Shown in pieces: positions 15,503-24,473 of a DNA stretch of 55,979 bases. Within the stretch, counting starts at the first letter, position 1. The number at the start of each line of letters is the position of its first letter. The translations under genes were made by a program, and so were the position numbers. The stretch lies in the NCBI GenBank assembly GCA_964385755.1, contig CAYLPZ010000015.1, positions 1 through 55,979 on the forward strand, written 5' to 3'. The notes under the pieces were generated by a model. The model did not search any database. It was not told the origin of the DNA and worked only from the letters and a program-made list of their open reading frames with translations. Source of the stretch: CAG-698 sp964385755. Lineage in GTDB: Bacteria; Bacillota_I; Bacilli_A; ML615J-28; CAG-698.

Positions 15503-17110
15503 TTAGTTTTTATCTATTATAGCATACTTTCTCATTTTTTTATATATTCTATAGAGATAATACTTATTTTTAATTTTGTAATACTCAAGAAATCTTTCAC
15601 ATTTTTCAGATGCTTCTTTATATAATGTTGTGGCAGTGTAGCTTTCTTTACAAATATCAAAAAACTCTTTTGGTATAATTAATAAATCATCTCTTATAAA
15701 ACGATTATATGATAACTGAAAATACATGTTACTTTCATTTATACATCCAATTATCTCTTTTTCATTTAATTTACTTTCTTTTGCTATATCACAAACCAAT
15801 ATTTCTTTATTTTGTATTTCACAAAGCATAATAATTAAATAATAGTTTTGATCCTTCTTTTCACTTATTTTATATTTATCTTTTAGTTTTTTCTTAATTA
15901 TATATTTTTTTCTAAAAATGCTGAAGAAAATTTTGAGTGTATACTCTACATCTATTTCTTCATTATATGTTTTCTCATACTTTCGTTTAAATTGATCTTT
16001 ATTAGTAATTCCTGATGAAAAATACTTTTTATATAACATAGCAACTTTGAACTCTAAACTTACATAACCTTTAACGTAATAATCACCAGTTAGTTTATAT
16101 ATATTATTTATACTTTTTTCTATTAATTGATTATCTAATTCTCGATTCTTATTTAAGTGTGCTATTTTAATGTCATTAATTAACCTGTTATACTCATCTA
16201 GTTTAATTACTTTTTTTGTTAAATCAATTTCAACTTTTTTACCAAAATAATAAATATCTAGAAATTCATCATATATAAAATTATATATAAGTTCTTTAGA
16301 TACCATATATTTAATTAATGTATTATATTTTATAAGTTTTTTCTCTAATTCTTCTCTTTCGATATATCCATCTTTAAAACTCAATAGTCTCTTAAGTAAT
16401 AATCTTCCTTCGCTACTATCAAAATAAAATATCATTTCTTTTTTTCCAATAGTTACTTTATTTAAATAATCACTATATGTTAGTTTAATACTTTTATTGT
16501 AACCTTGTCTTCGTGTTTTTCTAACAAATAACAAGATATTATCTTTGTTATAATTTGTATTTATGTAATCATTTATCTCACTATCAAGATTATTTTTTAT
16601 TTTGATTATTAAATTTCTTTTAATAAATGTAAATAGCAATTTATCTGTATTCAATATATCAGATGCTTTTACTTTGTTTTGTTCTCTAAGTTTCTTACCA
16701 ACATTTACAGGTAAATAAGGTGATAAAAACCTATCTTCATATATATATTCTTGGTGTATTTTTTCATCTAAATAAATAACATTAAATAAATCAAAATATG
16801 CAAAATAATCATTTTCAGACCAAGTATCTAAATTATATGTATTAATTATTTCATAGAATTTTTTAATACTTATATTAATATTATTTTGATTATTAATTTT
16901 TGATAGTATCTTTTCTATATTCATTTTTTGATCTTTTTTATTCTTTATTTTTAGGTAATCTATTATAATAGTCCTTACTGTTACTTTTCCTTTCACTATT
17001 TTACTAAGATTATCAAATTTTGAATATTCAAAAAATACTTGATTCTTTCTTTTTTCACTTTCTAGAAATAATTTAATTCTCTTATTAACTTTTTCAAAAA
17101 TATTTTCCAT
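15503..17110 (-). CDS. Large hypothetical protein with HTH-like segments
   Basis: 535 residues, very rich in Lys, Ile, Asn and Tyr, no signal peptide or membrane helix. I recognise no family. One stretch near the C-terminus (LVCDIAKESKLNEKEIIGCI) has the spacing of a helix-turn-helix, and the middle (about residues 240-320) looks like a winged helix. It has a similar composition to the 769-residue protein encoded just upstream and follows it by 67 bases, after a hairpin overlapping that gene's end. The start lacks a clear Shine-Dalgarno; a TTGTTA ... TAAAAT pair lies before it. It is 19 bases from mgtC and may share its transcript. Confidence 0.65.
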   Translation of the reverse strand: MENIFEKVNKRIKLFLESEKRKNQVFFEYSKFDNLSKIVKGKVTVRTIIIDYLKIKNKKDQKMNIEKILSKINNQNNINISIKKFYEIINTYNLDTWSENDYFAYFDLFNVIYLDEKIHQEYIYEDRFLSPYLPVNVGKKLREQNKVKASDILNTDKLLFTFIKRNLIIKIKNNLDSEINDYINTNYNKDNILLFVRKTRRQGYNKSIKLTYSDYLNKVTIGKKEMIFYFDSSEGRLLLKRLLSFKDGYIEREELEKKLIKYNTLIKYMVSKELIYNFIYDEFLDIYYFGKKVEIDLTKKVIKLDEYNRLINDIKIAHLNKNRELDNQLIEKSINNIYKLTGDYYVKGYVSLEFKVAMLYKKYFSSGITNKDQFKRKYEKTYNEEIDVEYTLKIFFSIFRKKYIIKKKLKDKYKISEKKDQNYYLIIMLCEIQNKEILVCDIAKESKLNEKEIIGCINESNMYFQLSYNRFIRDDLLIIPKEFFDICKESYTATTLYKEASEKCERFLEYYKIKNKYYLYRIYKKMRKYAIIDKN

Positions 17111-17159
17111 ACTTATATTTTAATTAAAATTAGTCTTTTCTAACAAAAATTTAAAAAAA

Positions 17160-17183
17160 GATTAAAGTTTCTCAACTTTAATC
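17160..17183 (-). terminator. Terminator overlapping the end of the 769-residue gene
   Basis: GATTAAAGTT-gaga-AACTTTAATC followed by seven T on the minus strand; the left arm includes the stop codon region at 17178. Confidence 0.8.
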
Positions 17184-19478
17184 ATTAAATAATATTTTAT
17201 CTTCTTCATATGTTGCATAATCACTAAATACCTCAAGTGGTACTGAAGTTAATATATTATTATTCTTTAGAAAACGAATTATATCTATTTTATTATTAAC
17301 CTTCTGAGGGAAAGCTTCTCTAACAGCTTGATACATTGCATCAAGATATTCTTTTTCTTTTATAGAAATAGCATATTTACTAGATAAATAATTATTAATT
17401 CCTAATGAATTTAATACATTATATTTAATTTTCTTTTTACTAACTGAAAGTTTTTTATTTTTATTATAAAGATATGATGCTAATGAATAATAATTCATGT
17501 AGCATTTTTCATCGTTTACATAGTAATAAAGTCCTTTTGCTATCTTATCTAAATCCTTCTCAAACGCTCTAACATGATCTTTAAAATAGTCACTTAAGCG
17601 ACTTTCAATCATATATTCGGTTATCTCTTCAAATCTGATATTTTCAAGTAACGCCATTCGATCATAACCCATTCTAAAATAATCAATATTATATGTTCTT
17701 AAATTATATATTAATGACAGGTTCTTATTTGCAATAAGAATACCAATGTCCTTTTGAGCTTTTTCTATGTCTATTATTCCTTTATTAACTAAAAAATAAT
17801 CACTTATGATTTTCTTAAATGATACTTGATAATTAATCTCTTTTATTTGAATATATGGTACAAAAAAATTAAATTTTTTATCAAAGTAATATCTTACAAT
17901 TTGAAAGAGCATAGAAGATGATGTTATCCCCATTTTTGATAATGTATCATGATATTCATCATATAGATTATCACGATGAACATAACCAAACTGTAGTTTA
18001 TCATAATCGATTATTAATTTTGAAGTAATAATATTATAAAGTGTTTCTTTGCTTTCTTTTGATAAAGAAAATGATATTACTAGCTGATAATCCTCCTCAG
18101 TTGCAAGTATGCGCTTATCATCTCTAATGATTGATAAAACACTTTTTTCATCCATATCAACAAAATCAGCGATTTCTTTTAAAGATTTATTTGGATTATC
18201 CTTTATATAATCATAAACTATAGTTGAGATAGTTTTATCTTTGAGTGTCAAGTTTCTTACAGCCATCTTCTTAAAATAATACTTATCTTTAAGATAATAT
18301 TTCAAGTAACCATATAATTGATATTTATCTTTTATAACAGTTCCTTCAAGCACATCATATAGTTTATTATAAATATCATCAATAAGCATGTAAGAATAAT
18401 TAGAAAATACATTTTCAAATCTACTTATTATTTCTTCTTTCTTACTTTCTTTGATGTTAACATTATCAATATGAGTTCTCATTTGTTTTCCATATATAAT
18501 TAGTTCAGGGTTTAACTCATCAATATTTGATATCGTAGAAGTAAATAAGAAATGATATTGATATTTTTCATATACTTTCTTTTCTAATTCTTTTATTCCT
18601 TCTTCATCTAATACTATTCCTTTTGGATAAAAAGAGTATATTACTTTAGAAAGCAACTTGTTTGTATATTTATTTTTAGATTTTGTAACAAGTTTCCCCG
18701 CATAATAATGATCTGTGCTATCAAGAAATTGTTTATAAGATTCATATGAAAAATCTAAAATATTATATTGATATATGAGATTATTATTTATTTTTACATA
18801 CATATCATATATATGAAATAAATCATTTTCTAATATTCTTTTTTTAACCTTAAATAGAATTTGTTCTTTCTTTTTATTATAAAATTCTTTAAAATCCTTA
18901 TCATAATTATTTATGTTCTTATTTTCTTGCAACATTATGTAAGTAAAAAGATTCTCATTTTCCCTTTTTGTATTAAAACTTTCATAAAAATGGAAGAATA
19001 GTTTTTCATCTTCTATTTTTATAAAATCTAAAAGCGGATAAATATATGTATATGCATCTTTTATAACACTTATTTCTATTTGTCTTACACGTTCTCTAGT
19101 AATATATAAACTTTTACTAATTTCCTCTAAGCTTTCTTTTAATATTCTTCTTTTAAGAATATTAATATTATCTATTTTTTCTATATACTTTTCAAATTCA
19201 TTTATGTAATAGTCTTTTCCTTTTTCTATTAATGAAATCCAGTTAACAAATAGTTCTTTTTTATTTTTAGCAATAATAGAAGTGATATATGATATTTTCT
19301 GGTAACGTAAGTCTTTAATGTTTGTATATCCATACACATTAAGGCCAAAAGTTGAAGGAATTGGAAGCATATCGAAATCTTTTGTAAAAAAATCAATTAT
19401 TCCTTCATTAATATTTTCTTCAACATTCTTAATATTAATATCTAAATAATCAAACAAATTATTTTTATACGTCTTCAC
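17178..19478 (-). CDS. Large protein with sigma-70 region 4 motif, unknown role
   Basis: 766 residues from this start. Residues about 125-150 read SLEEISKSLYITRERVRQIE, the region 4.2 helix-turn-helix of sigma factors (consensus LEEIGxxxGVTRERVRQIE), but there is no region 2 or 3. A second helix-turn-helix candidate is SLKEIADFVDMDEKSVLSII near residue 425. The remainder is unrecognised, Lys/Tyr/Ile-rich and probably helical, soluble. I choose GTG 19478 over GTG 19487 because AAGGAA at 19489-19494 is 9-10 bases from the former and touches the latter. It has its own consensus-like promoter. Likely a DNA- or polymerase-binding regulator; this is inference from the motif. Confidence 0.7.
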   Translation of the reverse strand: MKTYKNNLFDYLDINIKNVEENINEGIIDFFTKDFDMLPIPSTFGLNVYGYTNIKDLRYQKISYITSIIAKNKKELFVNWISLIEKGKDYYINEFEKYIEKIDNINILKRRILKESLEEISKSLYITRERVRQIEISVIKDAYTYIYPLLDFIKIEDEKLFFHFYESFNTKRENENLFTYIMLQENKNINNYDKDFKEFYNKKKEQILFKVKKRILENDLFHIYDMYVKINNNLIYQYNILDFSYESYKQFLDSTDHYYAGKLVTKSKNKYTNKLLSKVIYSFYPKGIVLDEEGIKELEKKVYEKYQYHFLFTSTISNIDELNPELIIYGKQMRTHIDNVNIKESKKEEIISRFENVFSNYSYMLIDDIYNKLYDVLEGTVIKDKYQLYGYLKYYLKDKYYFKKMAVRNLTLKDKTISTIVYDYIKDNPNKSLKEIADFVDMDEKSVLSIIRDDKRILATEEDYQLVISFSLSKESKETLYNIITSKLIIDYDKLQFGYVHRDNLYDEYHDTLSKMGITSSSMLFQIVRYYFDKKFNFFVPYIQIKEINYQVSFKKIISDYFLVNKGIIDIEKAQKDIGILIANKNLSLIYNLRTYNIDYFRMGYDRMALLENIRFEEITEYMIESRLSDYFKDHVRAFEKDLDKIAKGLYYYVNDEKCYMNYYSLASYLYNKNKKLSVSKKKIKYNVLNSLGINNYLSSKYAISIKEKEYLDAMYQAVREAFPQKVNNKIDIIRFLKNNNILTSVPLEVFSDYATYEEDKILFND

Positions 19479-19501
19479 CTTTATCACTTCCTTTTATGTT
19501 T

Positions 19502-19530
19502 ATTATATCATAGTTTATCTATTATAACAA
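19502..19530 (-). promoter_or_regulatory. Promoter of the sigma-region-4 gene
   Basis: -35 TTGTTA (19530-19525), 17-base spacer, -10 TATAAT (19507-19502). A second TATAAT-like box overlaps the -35 region. Confidence 0.7.
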
Positions 19531-19536
19531 ATAAAA

Positions 19537-19559
19537 ACCTAAGGTGTTAATCCTTAGGT
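19537..19559 (-). terminator. Terminator of the rpsB-tsf-pyrH-frr operon
   Basis: ACCTAAGG/CCTTAGGT 8-bp stem followed by TTTTTATTTG on the minus strand, 20 bases past the frr stop. Confidence 0.85.
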
Positions 19560-19578
19560 AATACTTTAAAAAGAAATA

Positions 19579-20136
19579 TTAAATTTCCATGATTTGTTTT
19601 TCTTTTTCTTTTCCACATTCATCTGATTTTGTTATGTATTTATCAGTTAGTTTTTGAACGTCTTCATTATAACTTTCTAGTTCATCTTCACTTATTTGAT
19701 GATTCTTTTCAAGTTTCTTAAGTTGTTCATTTGCGTCACGACGGATGTTTCTACAAGCTACTTTAGATTCTTCAACTAATTTCTTAACATCTTTACAAAG
19801 TTCTTTTCTTCTTTGTTCAGTTAATGCTGGGAAGTTAATTCTAATTACGATTCCATCGTTTTGTGGAACTAAATTTAAATCAGCTAGTTGAATAGCTTTT
19901 TCAATTTCCTTTAATTGAGTTTTGTCAAAAGGTTTAATTACTATTTGTTGTGCTTCTGGAACACTAATAGAAGCCATTTGGTTAATTGGAGTCATAGCAC
20001 CATAGTAATTAACTCTAACTTCATTTAAAACTGAAGGATTAGCTCTTCCTGTACGAATTAAGCTAAGTTCTTTTTTTAAAGAAGCAATAGATTTTTCCAT
20101 TCTTTCTTCTGCTGTCAAAATAATAGTTTCTGGCAT
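19579..20136 (-). CDS. frr: Ribosome recycling factor
   Basis: Splits post-termination ribosomes together with EF-G in the cytosol. The 185-residue length is standard. Signature segments are present: SLKKELSLIRTGRANPSVLN near residues 17-36, MTPINQMASISVPEAQ, IVIKPFDKTQL, and RRDANEQLKKLEKN in the long-helix domain. It is the last gene of rpsB-tsf-pyrH-frr, 16 bases after pyrH. A clear terminator follows. Confidence 0.98.
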   Translation of the reverse strand: MPETIILTAEERMEKSIASLKKELSLIRTGRANPSVLNEVRVNYYGAMTPINQMASISVPEAQQIVIKPFDKTQLKEIEKAIQLADLNLVPQNDGIVIRINFPALTEQRRKELCKDVKKLVEESKVACRNIRRDANEQLKKLEKNHQISEDELESYNEDVQKLTDKYITKSDECGKEKEKQIMEI

Positions 20137-20152
20137 AAAACAAAATCCTTTC

Positions 20153-20866
20153 TTATTTATTTGATATTAGCGTACCAAAAGAAAAATCTTTGGCAGCTCT
20201 TGCAATATTACCTTTTTTATTCATATCGAAAACGAAAATATCAATATCATTTTCTTCACACAATGCTGCGGCAGTTGAATCCATTACTTTTAAATGCTTT
20301 TCTAATACTTCACTGTGTTTTAGTTTAGTAAATTTTTTAGCATCACTATTTGTTTTTGGATCTTTATCATATACTCCATCAACACCATTTTTAGCCATTA
20401 AAATTAAATTAGAATTCAATTCTGCTGCACGTAGTGCTGCTGTTGTATCAGTGCTAAAGTAAGGCATTCCTGTACCACCACCGAAAATAATAATACGATC
20501 TTTATCTAAATCATGTAAAGCTTTTCTACGAATGTATGGTTCAGCAACTTGCGGGATAGAAATTGAAGTAAGTACACGAGTATCTAAATTTATCTCTTCT
20601 AGAGCATGTTGTAATGCTAAGGCATTAATGATTGTTCCAATCATTCCCATGCAGTCTGCACTTGAGCGATTCATTCCTTGTTCAATAGCGGTTTTTCCAC
20701 GCCAAATATTTCCAGCACCAACTACGATTGATAAACGTATTCCTCCAACATCATATAAGTCTTTTATTTCTTGAGCAATCTCTCTAACCTTTTGTAAATC
20801 GATTCCCGCTTTAGCATCTCCAGCTAATGCTTCGCCACTAATTTTAAGAATAATACCTTTTTTCAT
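20153..20866 (-). CDS. pyrH: UMP kinase
   Basis: Phosphorylates UMP to UDP in pyrimidine nucleotide synthesis; the bacterial form is a hexamer of the amino-acid-kinase fold. The 237-residue protein has LKISGEALAGD at the N-terminus, VVGAGNIWRGK, the GGTGMPYFSTDTTAALRAAE loop and KNGVDGVYDKDPK, all canonical. AGGAGA precedes the ATG. It lies in the conserved order tsf-pyrH-frr and has a hairpin between it and tsf, so its level could differ from that of rpsB-tsf. Confidence 0.98.
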   Translation of the reverse strand: MKKGIILKISGEALAGDAKAGIDLQKVREIAQEIKDLYDVGGIRLSIVVGAGNIWRGKTAIEQGMNRSSADCMGMIGTIINALALQHALEEINLDTRVLTSISIPQVAEPYIRRKALHDLDKDRIIIFGGGTGMPYFSTDTTAALRAAELNSNLILMAKNGVDGVYDKDPKTNSDAKKFTKLKHSEVLEKHLKVMDSTAAALCEENDIDIFVFDMNKKGNIARAAKDFSFGTLISNK

Positions 20867-20904
20867 GTTTATTTTCTCCTGTGATTAGTATTATATAGTC
20901 TAAA

Positions 20905-20927
20905 AGGCACGTCAAAATTCCGTGCCT
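20905..20927 (-). terminator. Hairpin between tsf and pyrH
   Basis: AGGCACG/CGTGCCT 7-bp stem followed by TTTTAG on the minus strand; likely a partial terminator. A TATAAT box just downstream could give pyrH a second promoter. Confidence 0.65.
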
Positions 20928-20933
20928 ATTAAT

Positions 20934-21812
20934 TTATTTACTAGCATTTACTGCAGCATATACTTCGGCAGCAAAATCATCTTTTCTCTTTTCGATACCT
21001 TCACCAACTTCAAGACGAATAGAAGTAACAATTTTACCACCATTTTTGCTTACATATTCACCAACTGTAACTTCTTCATTTTTTACAAATGGTTGATCAA
21101 CTAAGCAAATAGATTTAAGTAATTTTTGAACTTTACCAGCAACGATTTTGTCAACGATATTAGCAGGTTTACCTTCGTTTAAAGTTTCTTGTTTTAATAA
21201 TTCAGTTTCGCTTTCTAAGTATGCAGCATCAACATATGATTTGTCAACATATTTAGGATTCATTGCGGCAACATGCATGCAAACATCTTTTGCACATTCT
21301 TCAGTTCCACCTTCTAAAACAACTAAAGAAACGATTCTATTATTCATATGAGTATAAGCACCAAATACTTGAGAATCAGTTTTTTCAACTAATGAAACTC
21401 TTCTTAAAGTGATTTTTTCACCAATAGTTGCAACAGCACTAACGATTAAATCAGAAACTTTTTCGCCATCAACTACAGCGTTTAATGCTTCTTCATCATT
21501 TTTAGCTTTGTTTTCTAAAATAGCTTCAGCAATTATATTTACAAGTGTAACAAATTTTTCATTTTTAGCAACGAAGTCAGTTTCACTATTAACTTCAAAT
21601 ACGCAAGCAAGATTTCCTTTAACTGCAACTTTAGTAACACCTTCAGCAGCAATACGGCTTTCTTTCTTTTGTGCTTTCATAATTCCATTTTCACGAAGCC
21701 ATTTAACAGCTTCATCCATATTACCATTAGTTTCAGATAATGCTTTCTTGCAATCCATCATTCCAGCACCAGTAATTTCACGTAATTCTTTTACCATTTG
21801 AGCAGTAATCAT
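20934..21812 (-). CDS. tsf: Translation elongation factor Ts
   Basis: Nucleotide exchange factor for EF-Tu. The 292-residue protein begins with VKELREITGAGMMDCKKALS and contains NLACVFEVNSETDFVAKNEK, the TDFV EF-Tu contact, then a duplicated core domain. Encoded 43 bases after rpsB as in most bacteria. Length and motifs are standard. Confidence 0.98.
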   Translation of the reverse strand: MITAQMVKELREITGAGMMDCKKALSETNGNMDEAVKWLRENGIMKAQKKESRIAAEGVTKVAVKGNLACVFEVNSETDFVAKNEKFVTLVNIIAEAILENKAKNDEEALNAVVDGEKVSDLIVSAVATIGEKITLRRVSLVEKTDSQVFGAYTHMNNRIVSLVVLEGGTEECAKDVCMHVAAMNPKYVDKSYVDAAYLESETELLKQETLNEGKPANIVDKIVAGKVQKLLKSICLVDQPFVKNEEVTVGEYVSKNGGKIVTSIRLEVGEGIEKRKDDFAAEVYAAVNASK

Positions 21813-21855
21813 TTTATAATCTCCTTATATAAATTATTTTAATTATTTTTCCAAA

Positions 21856-22761
21856 TTATTCAGCTTTTGCTTCTTCAGCAGGAACTTCTGCTTTTACTTC
21901 TTGTTCAGCTTGAGCAGGTTTTGCTTCTGGTTTAGGTTGTCTAGGAGCTCTTTCTTCTCTATTGAAACGAGGTTTAGCTTCTCTTCTTTGACCATTGTTT
22001 CCTCTTTGGTTACGATTATTACGACGAGCAGGTCTTTCTTCTGGTTGAGGTTCGTCAGTAAATTCAACAACGATAGGAGTTCCACCTTTTGCTTCTACAA
22101 CAGCATTAGCCATTGTTGCAACGATTAATTTTACAGAACGAATTGCATCATCATTTGCAGGAATAACATAATCAACATCATCTGGATCACAGTTAGTATC
22201 TACTAAACCAAATACAGGAATATGAAGACGATGTGCTTCAGCAACTGCATTGTGTTCAGTTTTTGGGTCAACAACTACCATAGCATCTGGTAATTTAACC
22301 ATATCACGAATACCACTAAAGTATTTAACTAGTCTTTCTTTTTCTTTTTGAAGTCCAGCAACTTCTTTCTTAGGTAAAACTTCAAATACACCTTCTTCTT
22401 CCATCTTTTCAATTTCAGCTAAACGGTTGATACTCTTACGAATAGTTTTATTGTTTGTTAAAGTTCCACCTAACCATCTTTGATCTACATAATAAGATTC
22501 AGCACGGATTGCTTCTTCTTTAATAACATCTTGAGTTTGTTTTCTTGTTCCAACAAAAATAACAGTTCCGTTATTTTGAACAATATTAAATAGTTGTTTG
22601 TAAGCTTCTTCAACTTTGCCTACAGTTTTGTCTAAATCGATGATATAGATACCATTTCTTTCACCGAAAATATACTCTTTCATTTTAGGGTTCCAACGGC
22701 GAGTATTATGACCGAAATGAACGCCAGCTTCTAGTAATTGATTTTTTGTAATTACAGCCAT
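21856..22761 (-). CDS. rpsB: Ribosomal protein S2 with long charged tail
   Basis: Small-subunit protein S2. Residues 1-230 are typical: LLEAGVHFGHNTRRWNPKMK, YIIDLDKT, FVGTRKQTQDVIKEEA, RWLGGTLTN, and VDTNCDPDDVDYVIPANDDA. After about residue 230 there is an unusual tail of some 70 residues rich in Arg, Asn, Gln, Pro, then Glu, Ala and Lys (PARRNNRNQRGNNGQRREAK, later AEQEVKAEVPAEEAKAE). Most S2 proteins end near 230-260 residues. The tail is in frame with no sign of a shift and is probably disordered. It may contact RNA through its Arg-rich half. First gene of the operon, with its own promoter and a structured leader. Confidence 0.97.
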   Translation of the reverse strand: MAVITKNQLLEAGVHFGHNTRRWNPKMKEYIFGERNGIYIIDLDKTVGKVEEAYKQLFNIVQNNGTVIFVGTRKQTQDVIKEEAIRAESYYVDQRWLGGTLTNNKTIRKSINRLAEIEKMEEEGVFEVLPKKEVAGLQKEKERLVKYFSGIRDMVKLPDAMVVVDPKTEHNAVAEAHRLHIPVFGLVDTNCDPDDVDYVIPANDDAIRSVKLIVATMANAVVEAKGGTPIVVEFTDEPQPEERPARRNNRNQRGNNGQRREAKPRFNREERAPRQPKPEAKPAQAEQEVKAEVPAEEAKAE

Positions 22762-22880
22762 TTTTAATAATCTCCTTTTTCTTTTGTTTGGCCTCCACAG
22801 TTCTCATCAAGTGCACGCAAATAAATACTTTCGTTGTATTTACACTAAACGACACTCTACTTCTGTGTGTGTATTTTCAT
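22762..22880 (-). promoter_or_regulatory. Structured rpsB leader
   Basis: About 115 bases separate the promoter from the rpsB ATG. On the RNA strand they can form a hairpin AAATAC/GTATTT (22823-22841) with extra flanking pairs, followed by GTGCACTTGATGAGAACTGTGG and a GGAG site. The length and folding suggest an S2 autoregulatory leader as known for rpsB in other bacteria. The specific match is not established. Confidence 0.45.
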
Positions 22881-22894
22881 TTTTTGCCTTTATT

Positions 22895-22923
22895 ATTATA
22901 CTCCTTTTTTTGTTAAAAATCAA
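22895..22923 (-). promoter_or_regulatory. Promoter of the rpsB operon
   Basis: -35 TTGATT (22923-22918), 17-base spacer, -10 TATAAT (22900-22895). Confidence 0.8.
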
Positions 22924-22994
22924 TTGTTTTTTTTACTATTTAGTTGATATTATTATTCACTATATAAACTATGTAAATAATTCATATTTATATA

Positions 22995-23023
22995 AAAAAG
23001 TGAAACAAAGTATTCACTTTTTT
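22995..23023 (-). terminator. Terminator after dut
   Basis: AAAAAGTGAA/TTCACTTTTT stem followed by a T-rich run on the minus strand, just past the dUTPase gene. Confidence 0.75.
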
Positions 23024-23051
23024 GCTTCACTCATTTTCAAGTATATTTATA

Positions 23052-23531
23052 TTATTTTTTTCCTGTACTCCCTATGCCACCACTACGCAAAACATTAGCA
23101 CAATCATCATCACATATAAGATATGGAAGAAATATTCCCTGAGCAATCTTATCACCTTTAGAGAAATTAACTACTTCACTTGAGTTATTTCTCAAACATA
23201 TCATGATATGTCCTTCGTTGTCTTCGTTATTATAATAATCACTATCAATTATTCCAACATTATTTGCTAATGTAACATTTCTTTTAATGCCAATTGAACT
23301 TCTTATTGCAATTAATAAAAATTCATTTTCTAACATCTTCGCTTTTATTCCCGTATATATTACTGCATTTGTTTGTGGCTTTATTTCGACATCATGTGGT
23401 GTAAAAAAATCATACCCACAAGAACCTTTAGTACTTCTTTTTGGAATTATTATATTTTCATAATCACTTTTTTTACATTTTTTCGCAAACTCTTTTTCTG
23501 ATATTTTTTCAAATGCTCTTAAATATTCCAT
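23052..23531 (-). CDS. dut: dUTP diphosphatase (trimeric type)
   Basis: Hydrolyses dUTP to dUMP and pyrophosphate, keeping uracil out of DNA and feeding thymidylate synthesis. The five dUTPase motifs are present in slightly divergent form: GSCGYDF (motif 1), AIRSSIGIKRN (2), NVGIIDSDYYNN with the catalytic Asp (3), GDKIAQGIF (4), and the C-terminal RSGGIGSTG arm (5). The 159-residue length is normal. It is the last gene after trmFO and the xer recombinase, 17 bases downstream of the latter. Confidence 0.93.
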   Translation of the reverse strand: MEYLRAFEKISEKEFAKKCKKSDYENIIIPKRSTKGSCGYDFFTPHDVEIKPQTNAVIYTGIKAKMLENEFLLIAIRSSIGIKRNVTLANNVGIIDSDYYNNEDNEGHIMICLRNNSSEVVNFSKGDKIAQGIFLPYLICDDDCANVLRSGGIGSTGKK

Positions 23532-23548
23532 ATATTTTTGTTATCTCC

Positions 23549-24472
23549 TTAATCATCGTCTTTGGCGTGTGGATGGTATTTTTGATATTCACTTATCAAA
23601 CGTTCTTTTGATACATGTGTATATATTTGTGTTGTAGATAAATTTGCATGGCCAAGTAAGTTTTGTACACTTCGAAGATCTGCACCATTATTAAGTAAGT
23701 GTGTTGCAAAACTATGTCTTATCATATGAGGGTGAACCTTAATTGCCTCACCAGTATTATCTGTTATTTCTTCCAAAACTACTCTTACACCTCTTGTAGT
23801 AAGTGGTGTTCCCCTATGATTTAAAAATAGTTTATTTGTAATATTTTCTTTAGATTTAGCAAGTAATTCATTTCGCGAATAATAAATATAATCTTCTAAT
23901 GCAGCTTTTAAGGAATCACACAAAGGGACCGTTCGCTCCTTATTTCCTTTTCCGAGAATTATTATATAGTTTTGTGAAAAATCTATATCACTTAACTCTA
24001 ACAAGCAAAGCTCACTTACACGTATTCCAGTATCATAGAGCATTTCTAAAATACAGTAATTACGTCTTCCAATAACAGTTTTGCAGTCAATTGAATCAAA
24101 CATTGCTTCAATCTCATCAACATATAATTGCTTCGGCAAAAGCTTATCTTTCTTAGGACTACTAACTTCATTAAAAATATTATTATCAACATATCCTTCT
24201 CTAACCATAAAGCGATATAAGCCTCGTAATGATGAAAGTTTTCTTGATATAGTTGTTTCCTTATATTTATTTTTATTTAAGAAAATCAAATAATATCTTG
24301 CAATGTTTAGACTACAATTAATTATTCCACTATATTTATTACTATTTAGAAAAGATACAAATTCATCAATATCATTTAAATAGTTTTGTAAAGTATAAAT
24401 AGAATATCCTCTTTCTACTTCTAAATATTTTTTATAGTTACTAATTATTTCTTGATCTGTTATATTTGCCAT
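23549..24472 (-). CDS. Tyrosine recombinase XerC/XerD
   Basis: Site-specific recombinase likely resolving chromosome dimers at dif. The N-terminal SAM-like core-binding domain (about residues 1-100) is followed by the catalytic domain with Arg in YDTGIRVSELCLL, a Lys in LGKGNKERTVPL, HxxR in HPHMIRHSFATHLL, His/Trp position in LLGHANLSTTQIYTHV and the nucleophile Tyr in that last segment. The 307-residue length fits XerC/D. It begins one base after trmFO, the conserved trmFO-xer order in Firmicutes, which favours a housekeeping Xer rather than a phage integrase. Distinguishing C from D is not possible by eye. Confidence 0.95.
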   Translation of the reverse strand: MANITDQEIISNYKKYLEVERGYSIYTLQNYLNDIDEFVSFLNSNKYSGIINCSLNIARYYLIFLNKNKYKETTISRKLSSLRGLYRFMVREGYVDNNIFNEVSSPKKDKLLPKQLYVDEIEAMFDSIDCKTVIGRRNYCILEMLYDTGIRVSELCLLELSDIDFSQNYIIILGKGNKERTVPLCDSLKAALEDYIYYSRNELLAKSKENITNKLFLNHRGTPLTTRGVRVVLEEITDNTGEAIKVHPHMIRHSFATHLLNNGADLRSVQNLLGHANLSTTQIYTHVSKERLISEYQKYHPHAKDDD

Positions 24473-24473
24473 A

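Noticed and set aside
21894..22128. Open frames opposite or alongside the S2 tail
   Set aside because: They arise from the low-complexity codons of the S2 extension; no ribosome-binding site or plausible protein.
23549..24472. Xer-type recombinase as a phage or ICE integrase
   Set aside because: It follows trmFO by one base and precedes dut, the housekeeping context; no phage genes or attachment sites adjoin it.
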